NCBI RefSeq assembly: GCF_030209745.1
Contig: NZ_JARVRJ010000001.1
Coordinates: 186,001-250,000, forward strand
Reading direction: 5' to 3'
DNA: 64,000 bases
Source of the DNA: Arthrobacter sp. fls2-241-R2A-200
GTDB lineage: Bacteria; Actinomycetota; Actinomycetes; Actinomycetales; Micrococcaceae
The position numbers and the translations under genes were made by a program. Positions within the stretch are counted from its first letter, which is position 1, and each line of letters starts with the position of its first letter. The notes beneath the pieces were generated by a model that was given only the letters and a program-made list of their open reading frames with translations, did no database searches and had not been told where the DNA came from. Below, piece after piece: positions 25,358-32,915 of the stretch.

Positions 25358-25765
25358 TTAGCCTGAGTCCCGGCCCCGCGCCCGCTTCAGATCCCTCCGC
25401 AGCCCCTTGTTATCCGCCCGCAGTTCGCGGTTGTCGTCCGCCAACCCCCGATTGTCCTCGGTCAGCCCGCGGTTTTCCGCCTCCAGCTCGAGCACGAGTT
25501 TCACCCCGGCCAGGTTGAGCCCTTCATCCAGGAGTGCTCCGATTCGGCGCAAGGTCGCCAGGTCCGACTCGCTGTAGCGGCGAGTGCCGCCGTCGGTCCT
25601 TTCCGGAGTGAGCAAGCCTTTGCGTTCGTACTGCCGGATGTTCTGTTGCCCGGTACCGACCAGTTCCGCGGCAACGGAAATAGCGTAAACGCCCATCGCG
25701 TCCCGTTCGCGAACGTCCCTTCCGCCGTCGTGCTCCACTGCACCTGAGCCGCCAGAACCAGCCAT
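25358..25765 (-). CDS. MerR-family regulator, HspR-like
   Basis: 135 aa; ATG 25765 has GAGGGGG 4 nt upstream and is preferred over the TTG before it. MerR helix-turn-helix at ~27-95 (YAISVAAELVGTGQQNIRQY, ERKGLLTPERTDGGTRRYSE) followed by a coiled coil with repeated DNRGL/DNRELRADNKGL heptads. HspR proteins of this shape repress Hsp70/DnaJ or Hsp20 genes, and an Hsp20 gene lies divergent 144 bp away, so it is the likely repressor of that gene. Confidence 0.85.
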   Translation of the reverse strand: MAGSGGSGAVEHDGGRDVRERDAMGVYAISVAAELVGTGQQNIRQYERKGLLTPERTDGGTRRYSESDLATLRRIGALLDEGLNLAGVKLVLELEAENRGLTEDNRGLADDNRELRADNKGLRRDLKRARGRDSG

Positions 25766-25797
25766 CAAACCCCCTCAAAAATCTTCGGAAAATCCAC

Positions 25798-25826
25798 TTG
25801 CACCACTCTCTCACCAGTGCTATAAA
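25798..25826 (+). promoter_or_regulatory. Promoter of the Hsp20 gene
   Basis: TTGCAC (25798-25803), a 17-bp spacer and TATAAA (25821-25826), close to the vegetative consensus, 84 bp before the ATG. The long leader leaves room for repressor binding; a perfect HAIR-type inverted repeat is not evident. Confidence 0.65.
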
Positions 25827-25909
25827 AAATCTATACCAGCCAACATAGATCCACCCGAAGACTGGTACAAACAACAGATCAGCATCACGATCAAAGGAGT
25901 GAGAACAAA

Positions 25910-26332
25910 ATGCTGATGCGCACTGACCCGTTCCGCGATTTCGACCGGCTCGCCCAACAGGTTTTTGGCACAACAGCACGCCCGGCGGGCATGCCCATGG
26001 ACGCTTGGCAGGAGGGCGAAGAATTCGTTGTCGCGTTTGATCTGCCCGGTGTCAGCCCCGATTCCGTCGACCTCGACGTCGAACGCAACGTCCTGACGGT
26101 CAAGGCGGAGCGGAAGTCGCCAGCTGGCGAGAACACGGAACTAATCGCCGCCGAACGCCCGCAAGGCGTCTTCAGCCGGCAACTGATCCTGGGCGACACG
26201 CTGGATACCGACGGCGTCAAGGCCAGCTACGACGCTGGTGTGCTGACCCTTCGCATCCCCGTTGCAGAGAAGGCCAAGCCGCGGCGCATCGAAATCACGT
26301 CGAACGGACAAAGGCAGGAGATCAACGCCTAG
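25910..26332 (+). CDS. Small heat-shock protein, Hsp20/alpha-crystallin
   Basis: 140 aa: N-terminal [16 protein letters not shown], alpha-crystallin domain ~35-125 ([56 protein letters not shown]) and the C-terminal basic-hydrophobic tail. An ATP-independent holdase in the cytosol. AAGGAG lies 10 nt upstream. Regulated by the divergent MerR protein, and followed by a DnaJ-domain gene on the same strand. Confidence 0.95.
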   Translation: MLMRTDPFRDFDRLAQQVFGTTARPAGMPMDAWQEGEEFVVAFDLPGVSPDSVDLDVERNVLTVKAERKSPAGENTELIAAERPQGVFSRQLILGDTLDTDGVKASYDAGVLTLRIPVAEKAKPRRIEITSNGQRQEINA

Positions 26333-26450
26333 TCCGGCAGGACCGGGAGCATCAGACCGACCGCATCGGAAAAGTTGGGTGCAGGCTTCGTGCCACCCCA
26401 CAGCGCATCTTGCGCAAAGAAAACGCGGCCCCCGACGTTGCCTCCCGATG

Positions 26451-26480
26451 GATGGCCCTCGGCTCACGCCGGGGGCCATC
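26451..26480 (+). other. Hairpin between Hsp20 and DnaJ genes
   Basis: GATGGCCC-CGGC, loop, GCCG-GGGCCATC in the 192-bp intercistronic gap. There is no T run, so an mRNA-processing or stability element is as likely as a terminator. Confidence 0.4.
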
Positions 26481-26524
26481 TCCAAACCCGTACCCGCACC
26501 GGAAGCAAACGCACGGAAACAACA

Positions 26525-26920
26525 GTGAGCAACCAACCCGATCACTACGCGATCCTGCAGGTGGTCCCCGACGCGACCGCCCGTGAGATCACCCATGCGT
26601 ACCGCTCGCTGCTCCGCACGCACCATCCGGACACACGCCAAGCGGACGACGGCGGTGGCGCACTTTCCGCGGCCGACGTCCAGCAACTGCACGCCATCAT
26701 GCAGGCGTACGGCGTTTTGTCGGACCCGAGGAAGCGGGCGGCTTATGATCTCGCGCGCTCTGGCCTGCCTGCTCGGACTGCCGGGACGCCTGTGAGGGTT
26801 CGCGTTCACCGGACAACGTCGCCCGCACCCGGCGATCCGGACCAGCCGCCCCTATCCTTCGGCCCGCCGCGTTGGGCTCCGCCGTCTTACAACACCCGAA
26901 CACCAAGGAGTCATTCATGA
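26525..26920 (+). CDS. DnaJ-domain protein
   Basis: 131 aa from GTG 26525. J domain at ~5-75: DHYAILQVVPDATAREITHA, the HPD motif in RTHHPDTRQ, and AYGVLSDPRKRAAYD. It lacks the Gly/Phe and Cys-rich regions of DnaJ, so it is a type III J protein that would stimulate an Hsp70. The C-terminus is Pro-rich and unstructured. Its stop overlaps the next ATG by 4 bp. Confidence 0.88.
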   Translation: MSNQPDHYAILQVVPDATAREITHAYRSLLRTHHPDTRQADDGGGALSAADVQQLHAIMQAYGVLSDPRKRAAYDLARSGLPARTAGTPVRVRVHRTTSPAPGDPDQPPLSFGPPRWAPPSYNTRTPRSHS

Positions 26921-27294
26921 GCGCATGGCGTCCCTACGACGGCCACATCATTCCTGCGTTTTACGAACGGTTCGAGAAGCGCTGGGGGAGGGGGACAGCG
27001 CCGTTCCTGGATCCCGAGGTCCACGAGCAACCCATGCCGCGAGCGCAATGGATCAACCCGGACACGGGCGCGGCGGTGGCGGTAGTGCCGATCTGGGCGG
27101 ACGACCCGGAACACCGATCGTTTGGCGTGTTCTATCTTCCTCCCGCAGGGGATATCTGGATGCTCCGCCCCGGGCCCACAACATTCATGGAACCCCGAAG
27201 CGGGGCAAGCCAAGAGCATGTGACCCTGCGCAACGATGCCTTCAAGAAGGCCGTCAACCATGCCAAGGAGTTCATCTACGGCCCGCAACTATGA
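26917..27294 (+). CDS. Hypothetical protein coupled to DnaJ-domain gene
   Basis: 125 aa starting MSAWRPYDGHIIPAFYERFE with AAGGAG 7 nt before the ATG. It contains RAQWINPDTGAAVAVVPIWADDPEHRSFGVFYLPP, reading like a small alpha/beta protein with no signal or TM segment. No family recognised. Tight coupling to the J-domain gene suggests a stress-linked client or partner. Confidence 0.7.
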   Translation: MSAWRPYDGHIIPAFYERFEKRWGRGTAPFLDPEVHEQPMPRAQWINPDTGAAVAVVPIWADDPEHRSFGVFYLPPAGDIWMLRPGPTTFMEPRSGASQEHVTLRNDAFKKAVNHAKEFIYGPQL

Positions 27295-27318
27295 GTTGCA
27301 CTCCCTCGAGGAGAGCTC

Positions 27319-27555
27319 CTACTCCCTTAAAACCTCGGGCAACTCATCCACGTACACCGTCTGGGGCGGTTCGTAGTAGATCACCAACACCTTCTCGCCC
27401 ACGGGGAACACACTCGTCTTGTCGAACGGGTGGGCGAAGAACGCGCTCGTCCCTCCTTGGAAGGGGAGCATGACCTCGCCTATGGTGCCAGGTGCGATGG
27501 TGCCGGTCACCCGGCCGATCTTTCCGGTCAGGCTGCGGTTGACGTCCTTATGCAT
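27319..27555 (-). CDS. NfeD-like short OB-fold protein
   Basis: 78 aa from MHKDVNRSLTGKIGRVTGTI; the ATG lies 8 bp inside the flotillin gene's end. The body (GRVTGTIAPGTIGEVMLPFQ, VGEKVLVIYYEPPQTVYV) is a beta-barrel like the soluble C-terminal domain of NfeD proteins, which act with SPFH proteins at membranes. No TM segment, unlike full-length NfeD. Confidence 0.7.
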   Translation of the reverse strand: MHKDVNRSLTGKIGRVTGTIAPGTIGEVMLPFQGGTSAFFAHPFDKTSVFPVGEKVLVIYYEPPQTVYVDELPEVLRE

Positions 27556-28978
27556 TGGGAGCTTTCGACGGCGGAGACGCTTCCTTTCCGCGCAACGCCG
27601 ACGCCAGGGAGGGCAGGAAGCTACCGACCTGCGACAGGATTCCACCCACCATGCTGTTCAGGCCATCGCCGCCGTTGAGCACCGTGAGCTGCCCGATGCG
27701 GGAGAAGGGCTCGGCCGCGGCGGAAACGATCGCTGGCATGTTCTCTGCGATCTGCTGGGAGATCACGGCATCCTGGTTGGTCTCCAAGGCTTCACCACGA
27801 GCCTTGATGCCCTCGGCTTCAGCCAGTGCCTTGGCCTTCACCGCCGAAGCGGCAGCGTTGCCTCGCGCCGTCGTCGCCGCTGCCTCTGCTTCACCGGTCA
27901 GGCGAGTGGCACCAGCCATTGCTGCGGCGGCGCCTGCATTCGCCTGGGCTTCGAGTTCAACGCGCCGCGCATTGGCCTGGGCGTCAAGCTCGGTACGCCT
28001 GGCCAGTGCTTCCGAAGCACTGATATCCGCCGCCTTTTTGGCTTCGGCTTCCGTCCGCTGGGCGTAGGCCTTCGCGTCCGCGGGCTTGCGGATGGTGGTC
28101 TGTAGCTTCTGCTCTTCGCGGTCGGCCTCGAGTTTGGCCACTTCCGTTTCCTGGACCACCACTTGCTGGCGGGCGGTGGCATCGGCTAAAGGCCCCGCTT
28201 GGGCTGCATTCGCGCGGGCCTGCTCGGCGTTGGCCTGGGCCGCGGATTGCTTGATGGCCGAAAGGCTCTGGGCATCCGCGATCAGCGCCGCAGCTTCTGC
28301 CTCCTTTTCCGCAGCTTCGCGGTTCCGGGTGGCCTCGGCGATCCGGGCTTCCATCTTGACCTGCGCAATGTGTGGCTTGGCGAGGTTTTGGATATAGCCG
28401 GTGGGATCCTGCAAATCCTTGATTTGCAGGGAATCAACCACCAGGCCGAGCTTTTCCATCTCCACGCCGCTGGCGCTCCGGACCAGCGAGGCAAGCTTGT
28501 CCCGCTCCCGGATAATCTCCTCCACGGTCATGCTGCCGATGATGGAACGCAGGTGCCCTTCAAAGACGTTGTACACCTGGCTCTCCATCCGGGGCTGCTG
28601 GCCGAGGAACCGCCGCGCCGCGTTGGCAATGAACGGTGGAGCATCGCCGATTTTGTAGATCACCACGCCATCAACGATCACCTGGATGCCTTGGGAGGTC
28701 ACACAGGAAACTTTGAGCTCTGTCTCGTTCAGCGTCAGCGCGAGGGTGCGCACTGTCTGAAGTCCCGGAACCACCAGTGCGCCCTTCCCGGTGACAATCT
28801 TGAAGTCCATGCCATCGGTGTTTTCAAGTGTGCCGCGTGTCAGGCCCGAGATGATCAATGCCTCGTTGGGCTCGGCTACCTTCCACATTGCCTTGGTGGC
28901 CACCCACACGAAACCGATAACAAACAGGACGCCGAGAATCATGGCGATCAGTGGAAAGAATGCAGCAAGGTCTTGCAT
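27548..28978 (-). CDS. floT: Flotillin-family SPFH protein
   Basis: 476 aa. N-terminal membrane segment FFPLIAMILGVLFVIGFVWV, then the SPFH/Band 7 domain (~35-220: VPGLQTVRTLALTLNETELK, SMTVEEIIRERDKLASLVRS). A long Ala/Glu/Lys coiled coil at ~220-390 has repeated ARRxELxAQANA. The C-terminal flotillin segment is GDGLNSMVGGILSQVGSFLP. Flotillins scaffold ordered membrane domains. Operon with the NfeD-like gene. Confidence 0.9.
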   Translation of the reverse strand: MQDLAAFFPLIAMILGVLFVIGFVWVATKAMWKVAEPNEALIISGLTRGTLENTDGMDFKIVTGKGALVVPGLQTVRTLALTLNETELKVSCVTSQGIQVIVDGVVIYKIGDAPPFIANAARRFLGQQPRMESQVYNVFEGHLRSIIGSMTVEEIIRERDKLASLVRSASGVEMEKLGLVVDSLQIKDLQDPTGYIQNLAKPHIAQVKMEARIAEATRNREAAEKEAEAAALIADAQSLSAIKQSAAQANAEQARANAAQAGPLADATARQQVVVQETEVAKLEADREEQKLQTTIRKPADAKAYAQRTEAEAKKAADISASEALARRTELDAQANARRVELEAQANAGAAAAMAGATRLTGEAEAAATTARGNAAASAVKAKALAEAEGIKARGEALETNQDAVISQQIAENMPAIVSAAAEPFSRIGQLTVLNGGDGLNSMVGGILSQVGSFLPSLASALRGKEASPPSKAPNA

Positions 28979-29134
28979 CGACCTGTCCCTTCAGAAAGTG
29001 AACCGCCCACACTGGTTGACCCCCAATAGGCCAAGTGGTTGCTCGTGTACACAGTCTTGTTCTGAGGGACTGCTAAGTCCAGCACGTTTGTGCGTCATTT
29101 GTGCCGGTTCGTTCGAAGGCTGTTGCAAGGAGGC

Positions 29135-29189
29135 AAAAAAGAAGGCTGGTGCAGCCGGTCGAATGAATTCGAAGGGCGGCTGCACCAGC
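29135..29189 (-). terminator. Terminator-like hairpin upstream of flotillin
   Basis: Minus strand: GCTGGTGCAGCC (29189-29178) pairs with GGCTGCACCAGC (29156-29145), with an inner TCGAA/TTCGA repeat, followed by TTCTTTTTT. It stops transcripts coming from 29.2-29.35 kb before they reach flotillin. Confidence 0.75.
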
Positions 29190-29207
29190 TGCTAGTACGA
29201 CTTTCTG

Positions 29208-29231
29208 TTATGCGTTGTGACACCTGTCCAT
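29208..29231 (-). CDS. Possible 7-codon leader peptide MDRCHNA
   Basis: ATG at 29231 with AGGAG 7 nt upstream, seven sense codons and TAA, ending 19 nt before the terminator stem. The layout (short ORF then intrinsic terminator) is that of an attenuator or ribosome-sensing leader. A chance ORF is possible at this length. Confidence 0.25.
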   Translation of the reverse strand: MDRCHNA

Positions 29232-29384
29232 TGGCCGCTCCTAGTTCCCGGCTTCGATTGATTTCCGGGCCTTCAACGCCTGCGCATCCCCCTGGGAACA
29301 CCTCCCATCTTACGGCGGGGCACCGCAAAAAGCGCTGAATTTCGGGTCAGCGCAGGGGCGCCTCCCGGGGGAGGGCTGCGCTCC

Positions 29385-30734
29385 GTGGCACGATGGATCA
29401 CGATGAAACTGCGCGCTGATCAGACCGGAAACCGTGGCCTCCCCATGCCTCTTTGGCTACAGGGTGGTTTGGAAGCGGCGCAAGCGGCATTCATCTCAGC
29501 CATTGTGGTGGTGCTTCCACTGCTGGGCGTCTGGGCCACCGACGGTTTCCAGAACCGCAACGTGGATTTCCTGGCCCGCCTGGCCGGCCAAGCGTGGCTC
29601 CTGATCCACGGCGTTTCCTTGAACCTGACACAGGTCAACCCAGGCACCGTGGCCCAACACGGATCAGGGGTTCTGACCCTGATCCCGCTGGGCCTGACGC
29701 TGATTCCTTTCCTGCTGGCATGGCGCACGGGCCGTCGCCTTGCCCGCGCGTCCTACACGGACCAGCTGTGGCAGGCATTCCTGGGAGCCCTCCTGGTGTA
29801 TGGCGCGTTCGGGATAGCCACCGGCTTCGTCTGCCGGACACCCGAAGTTGTGATCAACCTCTGGTTCGCCATGACCATCCCGCTGATTCCCTTCGGCTTG
29901 GGGATAGTTGTTGGAGCGCGACGTGAAGCAGGCTCGTGGAGCCGCCTCATCGGCGTCGACGCCGTCACGTGGCTCGCGCGCACCAGCCAGCACTCCCGCT
30001 GGGCCGGGTCCTACGTGGGGTCGGCCATCAAGGCAGGTTTCGTTGCCGCCGTCGCCTCTGTCTGCCTGGCCGCTGTGTTGTTGGCCGTGACCATCGTGAT
30101 GCACTGGACGGATATCATCGCCGTCTACGAAGGGCTCAAAGCCGGTGCCATGGGCGGTGCGGTGCTGACCATCGCGCAGCTGGGCTTCCTGCCGAACCTG
30201 GTCTTTTTCGCCCTTGCCTGGTCCTCCGGTGCGGGGTTCTCCTTGGGCGTTGGTTCGCACGTGGGGCCGCTTGGCACCGCCGTCGGACCGCTCCCGGCCG
30301 TCCCCATCTTCGGTGCGCTTCCCGCCGGACAGCTCGACGCCGGACCGATGGCGCTTGCGCTTCCGGTGGTCGCTGGCATCCTTGGGGGTTGGTGGTTCCT
30401 GCGCGCAGGCGAAAACCACTTTGACGAATGGCTGTCCATCAAAATCAAGGCCCGTTGGTTCACGGCAGCCGTGTCCACGCTGTTCCTCGGGGCGTTGGTA
30501 GGCGCGATCGCCGGTGCCCTCTGTGGTGTCGCGGTGTGGATTTCACGCGGTTCGGCCGGCATTGGGCGGCTCACGGAAATCGGCCCCGACCCGATCAGGA
30601 CGGCACTCTGGCTGGCCACGGAAGTGGGGCTCGGCGTCGTGATCGGTTATGCGGTGGGGCCATGGCTGGAACGCCGGCAGAAGCTGCGCGAGGCGGACCT
30701 GGACCACGCAGTTTACGACGACGAACACGCCTAG
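29385..30734 (+). CDS. DUF6350 large membrane protein
   Basis: 449 aa from GTG with GGAGGG 9 nt upstream (ATG 29403 is an alternative). About eleven TM helices. Characteristic segments are LEAAQAAFISAIVVVLPLLG, LIPFLLAWRTGRRLARASY, and GPLGTAVGPLPAVPIFGALP. Found next to purN/purH in many Actinobacteria, as here. Function unknown; some annotations call it cell-division-associated without proof. Stop codon overlaps the convergent gene by 4 bp. Confidence 0.8.
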   Translation: MARWITMKLRADQTGNRGLPMPLWLQGGLEAAQAAFISAIVVVLPLLGVWATDGFQNRNVDFLARLAGQAWLLIHGVSLNLTQVNPGTVAQHGSGVLTLIPLGLTLIPFLLAWRTGRRLARASYTDQLWQAFLGALLVYGAFGIATGFVCRTPEVVINLWFAMTIPLIPFGLGIVVGARREAGSWSRLIGVDAVTWLARTSQHSRWAGSYVGSAIKAGFVAAVASVCLAAVLLAVTIVMHWTDIIAVYEGLKAGAMGGAVLTIAQLGFLPNLVFFALAWSSGAGFSLGVGSHVGPLGTAVGPLPAVPIFGALPAGQLDAGPMALALPVVAGILGGWWFLRAGENHFDEWLSIKIKARWFTAAVSTLFLGALVGAIAGALCGVAVWISRGSAGIGRLTEIGPDPIRTALWLATEVGLGVVIGYAVGPWLERRQKLREADLDHAVYDDEHA

Positions 30735-31153
30735 CGCAGGGCAGCCGGCATGGATTTTTCCAACTGGGTGAGGCACTGCGTCTTGGCGGATTCCGTCAAT
30801 GCGGCCCGTGAACAAGCCTGGTAGGTGCTGACCTGCGTGAAGAACAGGGCGGTGGTGAGGATCAGCAGGCACATGACCGCGGTGACAATGAGCCCGGAAA
30901 TGGTGCCGAACAACACCAGGCGCGGGTGCCTGAACTTTACAGCCCGCACCAGGACCACCACGCCAAGCACTAAACCGATCACCGTCAGCAAAGCGCTCAG
31001 CCACACGTAGTTCACATTCAGGGAGAACACGAAGAAGGATCCCAAGGCAGCCAACAAGAAGGCGCGGAACAACATCTGGGTCACGCCAAAAGCGGCTTTC
31101 TCGGCCTCACTGTACGGTTGTTTGCTCCGCTTGGGGCCGGCGTCGGAATTCAT
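30731..31153 (-). CDS. Small four-helix membrane protein
   Basis: 140 aa from MNSDAGPKRSKQPYSEAEKA (ATG with GGA 6 nt upstream; an in-frame ATG 27 bp earlier is less likely). Two or three TM helices (MLFRAFLLAALGSFFVFSL, LSALLTVIGLVLGVVVLVR, LIVTAVMCLLILTTALF), then an outside tail with two Cys (YQACSRAALTESAKTQCLTQ). Unknown function; conserved beside purN in relatives as far as I recall. Divergent from purN by 38 bp. Confidence 0.72.
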   Translation of the reverse strand: MNSDAGPKRSKQPYSEAEKAAFGVTQMLFRAFLLAALGSFFVFSLNVNYVWLSALLTVIGLVLGVVVLVRAVKFRHPRLVLFGTISGLIVTAVMCLLILTTALFFTQVSTYQACSRAALTESAKTQCLTQLEKSMPAALR

Positions 31154-31179
31154 GTTTTCCAGCCTACGCGAGCCGACCA

Positions 31180-31191
31180 TAAGCTAGTGCA
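31180..31191 (+). promoter_or_regulatory. -10 box of leaderless purN
   Basis: TAAGCT at 31180-31185 then 6 nt to the ATG. No SD precedes the ATG. The same TAAGCT-N6-ATG layout is seen at 60.1 and 60.8 kb. Confidence 0.55.
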
Positions 31192-31776
31192 ATGCGAATT
31201 GTTGTCCTCGTCTCCGGTACCGGCTCCAACCTCCAGGCTGTCATCGACGCCGTGAAGTCAGGTGAACTGGACGTCGAGATTGCCGCTGTGGGAGCGGATC
31301 GCCCCGATACCTACGGGGTAGAGCGCTCGGAAGAGGCCGGGATCGAAACGTTCGTGGTCAACTTCAACTCGTTCCAGACCCGCGCTGAGTGGGATGCAGC
31401 GCTGCGGGACAAGGTCCTCTCCTACCAGCCCGACGTCGTGGTCTCCTCCGGGTTCATGCGCATTGTCAGCGCGGACTTCATCGATGCTTTCGGCGGCAAA
31501 TACGTCAACACCCACCCGGCCCTGCTCCCGTCGTTCCCCGGCGCCCACGGCGTTCGCGACGCCATGGCGTATGGCGTCAAGGTCACTGGGTGCACCGTTC
31601 ACTGGGCCGACGCCGGAGTGGACACCGGGCCGATCATCGCCCAGGAAGCCGTGGCTGTTCTTCCCTCTGATACCGAGGAGAGCCTGCACGAGCGCATCAA
31701 GATAGTGGAGCGGCGCCTCTTGGTCCAGACCCTGGCGTCCCTGGCCGCCTCCCAGCCCACGCCATCGCCCAACTAG
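31192..31776 (+). CDS. purN: Phosphoribosylglycinamide formyltransferase
   Basis: 194 aa, full length. It transfers formyl from 10-formyl-THF to GAR, the third step of purine synthesis. Motifs: VLVSGTGSNLQAVIDA, the catalytic Asn-His in YVNTHPALLPSFPGAHGVRD, and the Asp in DAGVDTGPIIAQE. The predicted mRNA is leaderless. The last codons and stop (SPN-TAG) are formed by the start of a 70-bp palindromic repeat. Confidence 0.96.
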   Translation: MRIVVLVSGTGSNLQAVIDAVKSGELDVEIAAVGADRPDTYGVERSEEAGIETFVVNFNSFQTRAEWDAALRDKVLSYQPDVVVSSGFMRIVSADFIDAFGGKYVNTHPALLPSFPGAHGVRDAMAYGVKVTGCTVHWADAGVDTGPIIAQEAVAVLPSDTEESLHERIKIVERRLLVQTLASLAASQPTPSPN

Positions 31777-31835
31777 GGGACAGATAACGTCGCCCTGAGC
31801 CCTCAGAGGGCCCGGAGCTGTCCCCTAGTTGGGCG
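31765..31835 (+). repeat. Palindromic repeat R1, copy 1
   Basis: CCCAACTAGGGGACAG pairs with CTGTCCCCTAGTTGGG as a perfect 16-bp stem enclosing about 35 bp. It begins inside the last codons of purN in the gene's orientation. No T run; it could end transcription or protect the mRNA 3' end. Confidence 0.85.
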
Positions 31836-31850
31836 TTGCGCGCCCGGGCC

Positions 31851-31896
31851 TGTGGATAACAGAACGCACGGCCGTTGATTTTGCCAGCATGGGCCC
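31851..31896 (+). promoter_or_regulatory. Conserved upstream box of DUF559-type gene 1
   Basis: TGTGGATAAC (a perfect DnaA-box complement, GTTATCCACA) starts 46 bp before the ATG. CCGT follows, then CAGCAT (31885-31890), 6 nt before the ATG. The second paralog has the same box at exactly the same distance. Confidence 0.55.
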
Positions 31897-32832
31897 ATGA
31901 AGATCGCACGGCCGCTGCCCGCAAACCTGGCTATGAAGCCCTTCATTGTCCAGGAAGCGCTCGACGCCGGCGTCACAGCTGGGCGCCTACGCTACAGAGA
32001 TCTGGCCTCGCCAAGCCGTCAGATCCGCATGCCTAGAATAGTGGACGACCTGACGGTTGCCGATCGTGCCCGGCCTCTGACCCTGGTTACTCCGTTCTCA
32101 GCTGCGTCACATGCAACGGCATTCCTGCTCTGGGAGTTTCCCGGATTCCTGCCTGGGAGTCACGAGACGAGTATCCACATTTCGCGGCCCGACACCATGG
32201 GGAGACCTCGCCGCAAAGGCGTCACTGCGCACAAGGGGCAGTTCTTCGCGGACGAAATCACTACGCTGAACGGACTCTTCGTAACCAGTAGGGCCCGGAC
32301 ATGGCTGGACTGCTCCCGGAAGATGGACATCGACGAGATCACTGTCGTGGCCGATCATTTGCTCCGTGTTCCGAGGCTGGAATTCGAAAACCGATCCGAG
32401 CCATACTGCACCATGGATGACCTTGAAGAGATGCTGGACCGGCACTGGGGGACACCAGGTATCCGCAAGGCCCGCCTCGCCTTGGAGCAGGCGGTGGTGG
32501 GCGCCGACTCTGCTCCCGAAACTCGACTGAGGCTGGCGCTTGGGCGGGCTGGGCTTCCCACCCCGGAGGTCAACGTGCGCACGGTGTTGAGTCCCGGTGT
32601 CGTACGTCAACCAGACCTTGGTTACCGCGAGTGGCGGGTCGGCGTCGAATATGAGGGCGAGGGCCACTCGGACCCCGCGCAGGTGGTCAGGGACATTGCC
32701 CGCGAGGAAGACTACAGCCGCGCGGGCTGGAACCTTGTGCGCATCTCAAAGCGCCATATGAGCACCGGCGCAATCACGGCGGTGGCCAAGGTGAGGCGTG
32801 CGCTGGAGCAACGCGGGTGGTCGCCCAACTAG
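31897..32832 (+). CDS. DUF559-type endonuclease-fold protein, copy 1
   Basis: 311 aa. The N-terminal part resembles AbiEi-like winged-helix regulators (FIVQEALDAGVTAGRLRYRD, HATAFLLWEFP). The C-terminal part is a VSR/DUF559-like PD-(D/E)XK fold (PDLGYREWRVGVEYEGEGHS, then WNLVRISKRHM), where the Asp, Glu and Lys-like positions are plausible. Such proteins are numerous in Micrococcales and unassigned; nuclease activity is not shown. It is flanked by two direct copies of palindrome R1, and its end SPN-TAG is supplied by the second copy. A leaderless start is likely. Confidence 0.75.
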   Translation: MKIARPLPANLAMKPFIVQEALDAGVTAGRLRYRDLASPSRQIRMPRIVDDLTVADRARPLTLVTPFSAASHATAFLLWEFPGFLPGSHETSIHISRPDTMGRPRRKGVTAHKGQFFADEITTLNGLFVTSRARTWLDCSRKMDIDEITVVADHLLRVPRLEFENRSEPYCTMDDLEEMLDRHWGTPGIRKARLALEQAVVGADSAPETRLRLALGRAGLPTPEVNVRTVLSPGVVRQPDLGYREWRVGVEYEGEGHSDPAQVVRDIAREEDYSRAGWNLVRISKRHMSTGAITAVAKVRRALEQRGWSPN

Positions 32833-32890
32833 GGGACAGATAACGCCGCTCTGAGCCCTGAGTGGAGCAGGAACTGTCCCCTAGTTGGGG
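32821..32890 (+). repeat. Palindromic repeat R1, copy 2
   Basis: Same left arm as copy 1 for the first 25 bp and the same 16-bp stem. It begins in the last codons of DUF559-type gene 1, and a second CTAGTTGGGG echo follows at 32894-32903. Lies between convergent genes. Confidence 0.85.
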
Positions 32891-32915
32891 GCCGCTAGTT
32901 GGGGAAGGGGCGGCG

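Larger units (their letters stand above)
28979..29384. other. Gene-free stretch upstream of flotillin
   Basis: 406 bp between divergent genes. It holds a large inverted repeat with an A/T tract (29135-29189, minus-strand terminator), a possible 7-codon leader ORF (29208-29231), and presumably the promoters for flotillin and the DUF6350 gene. No larger ORF is convincing. Confidence 0.6.
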
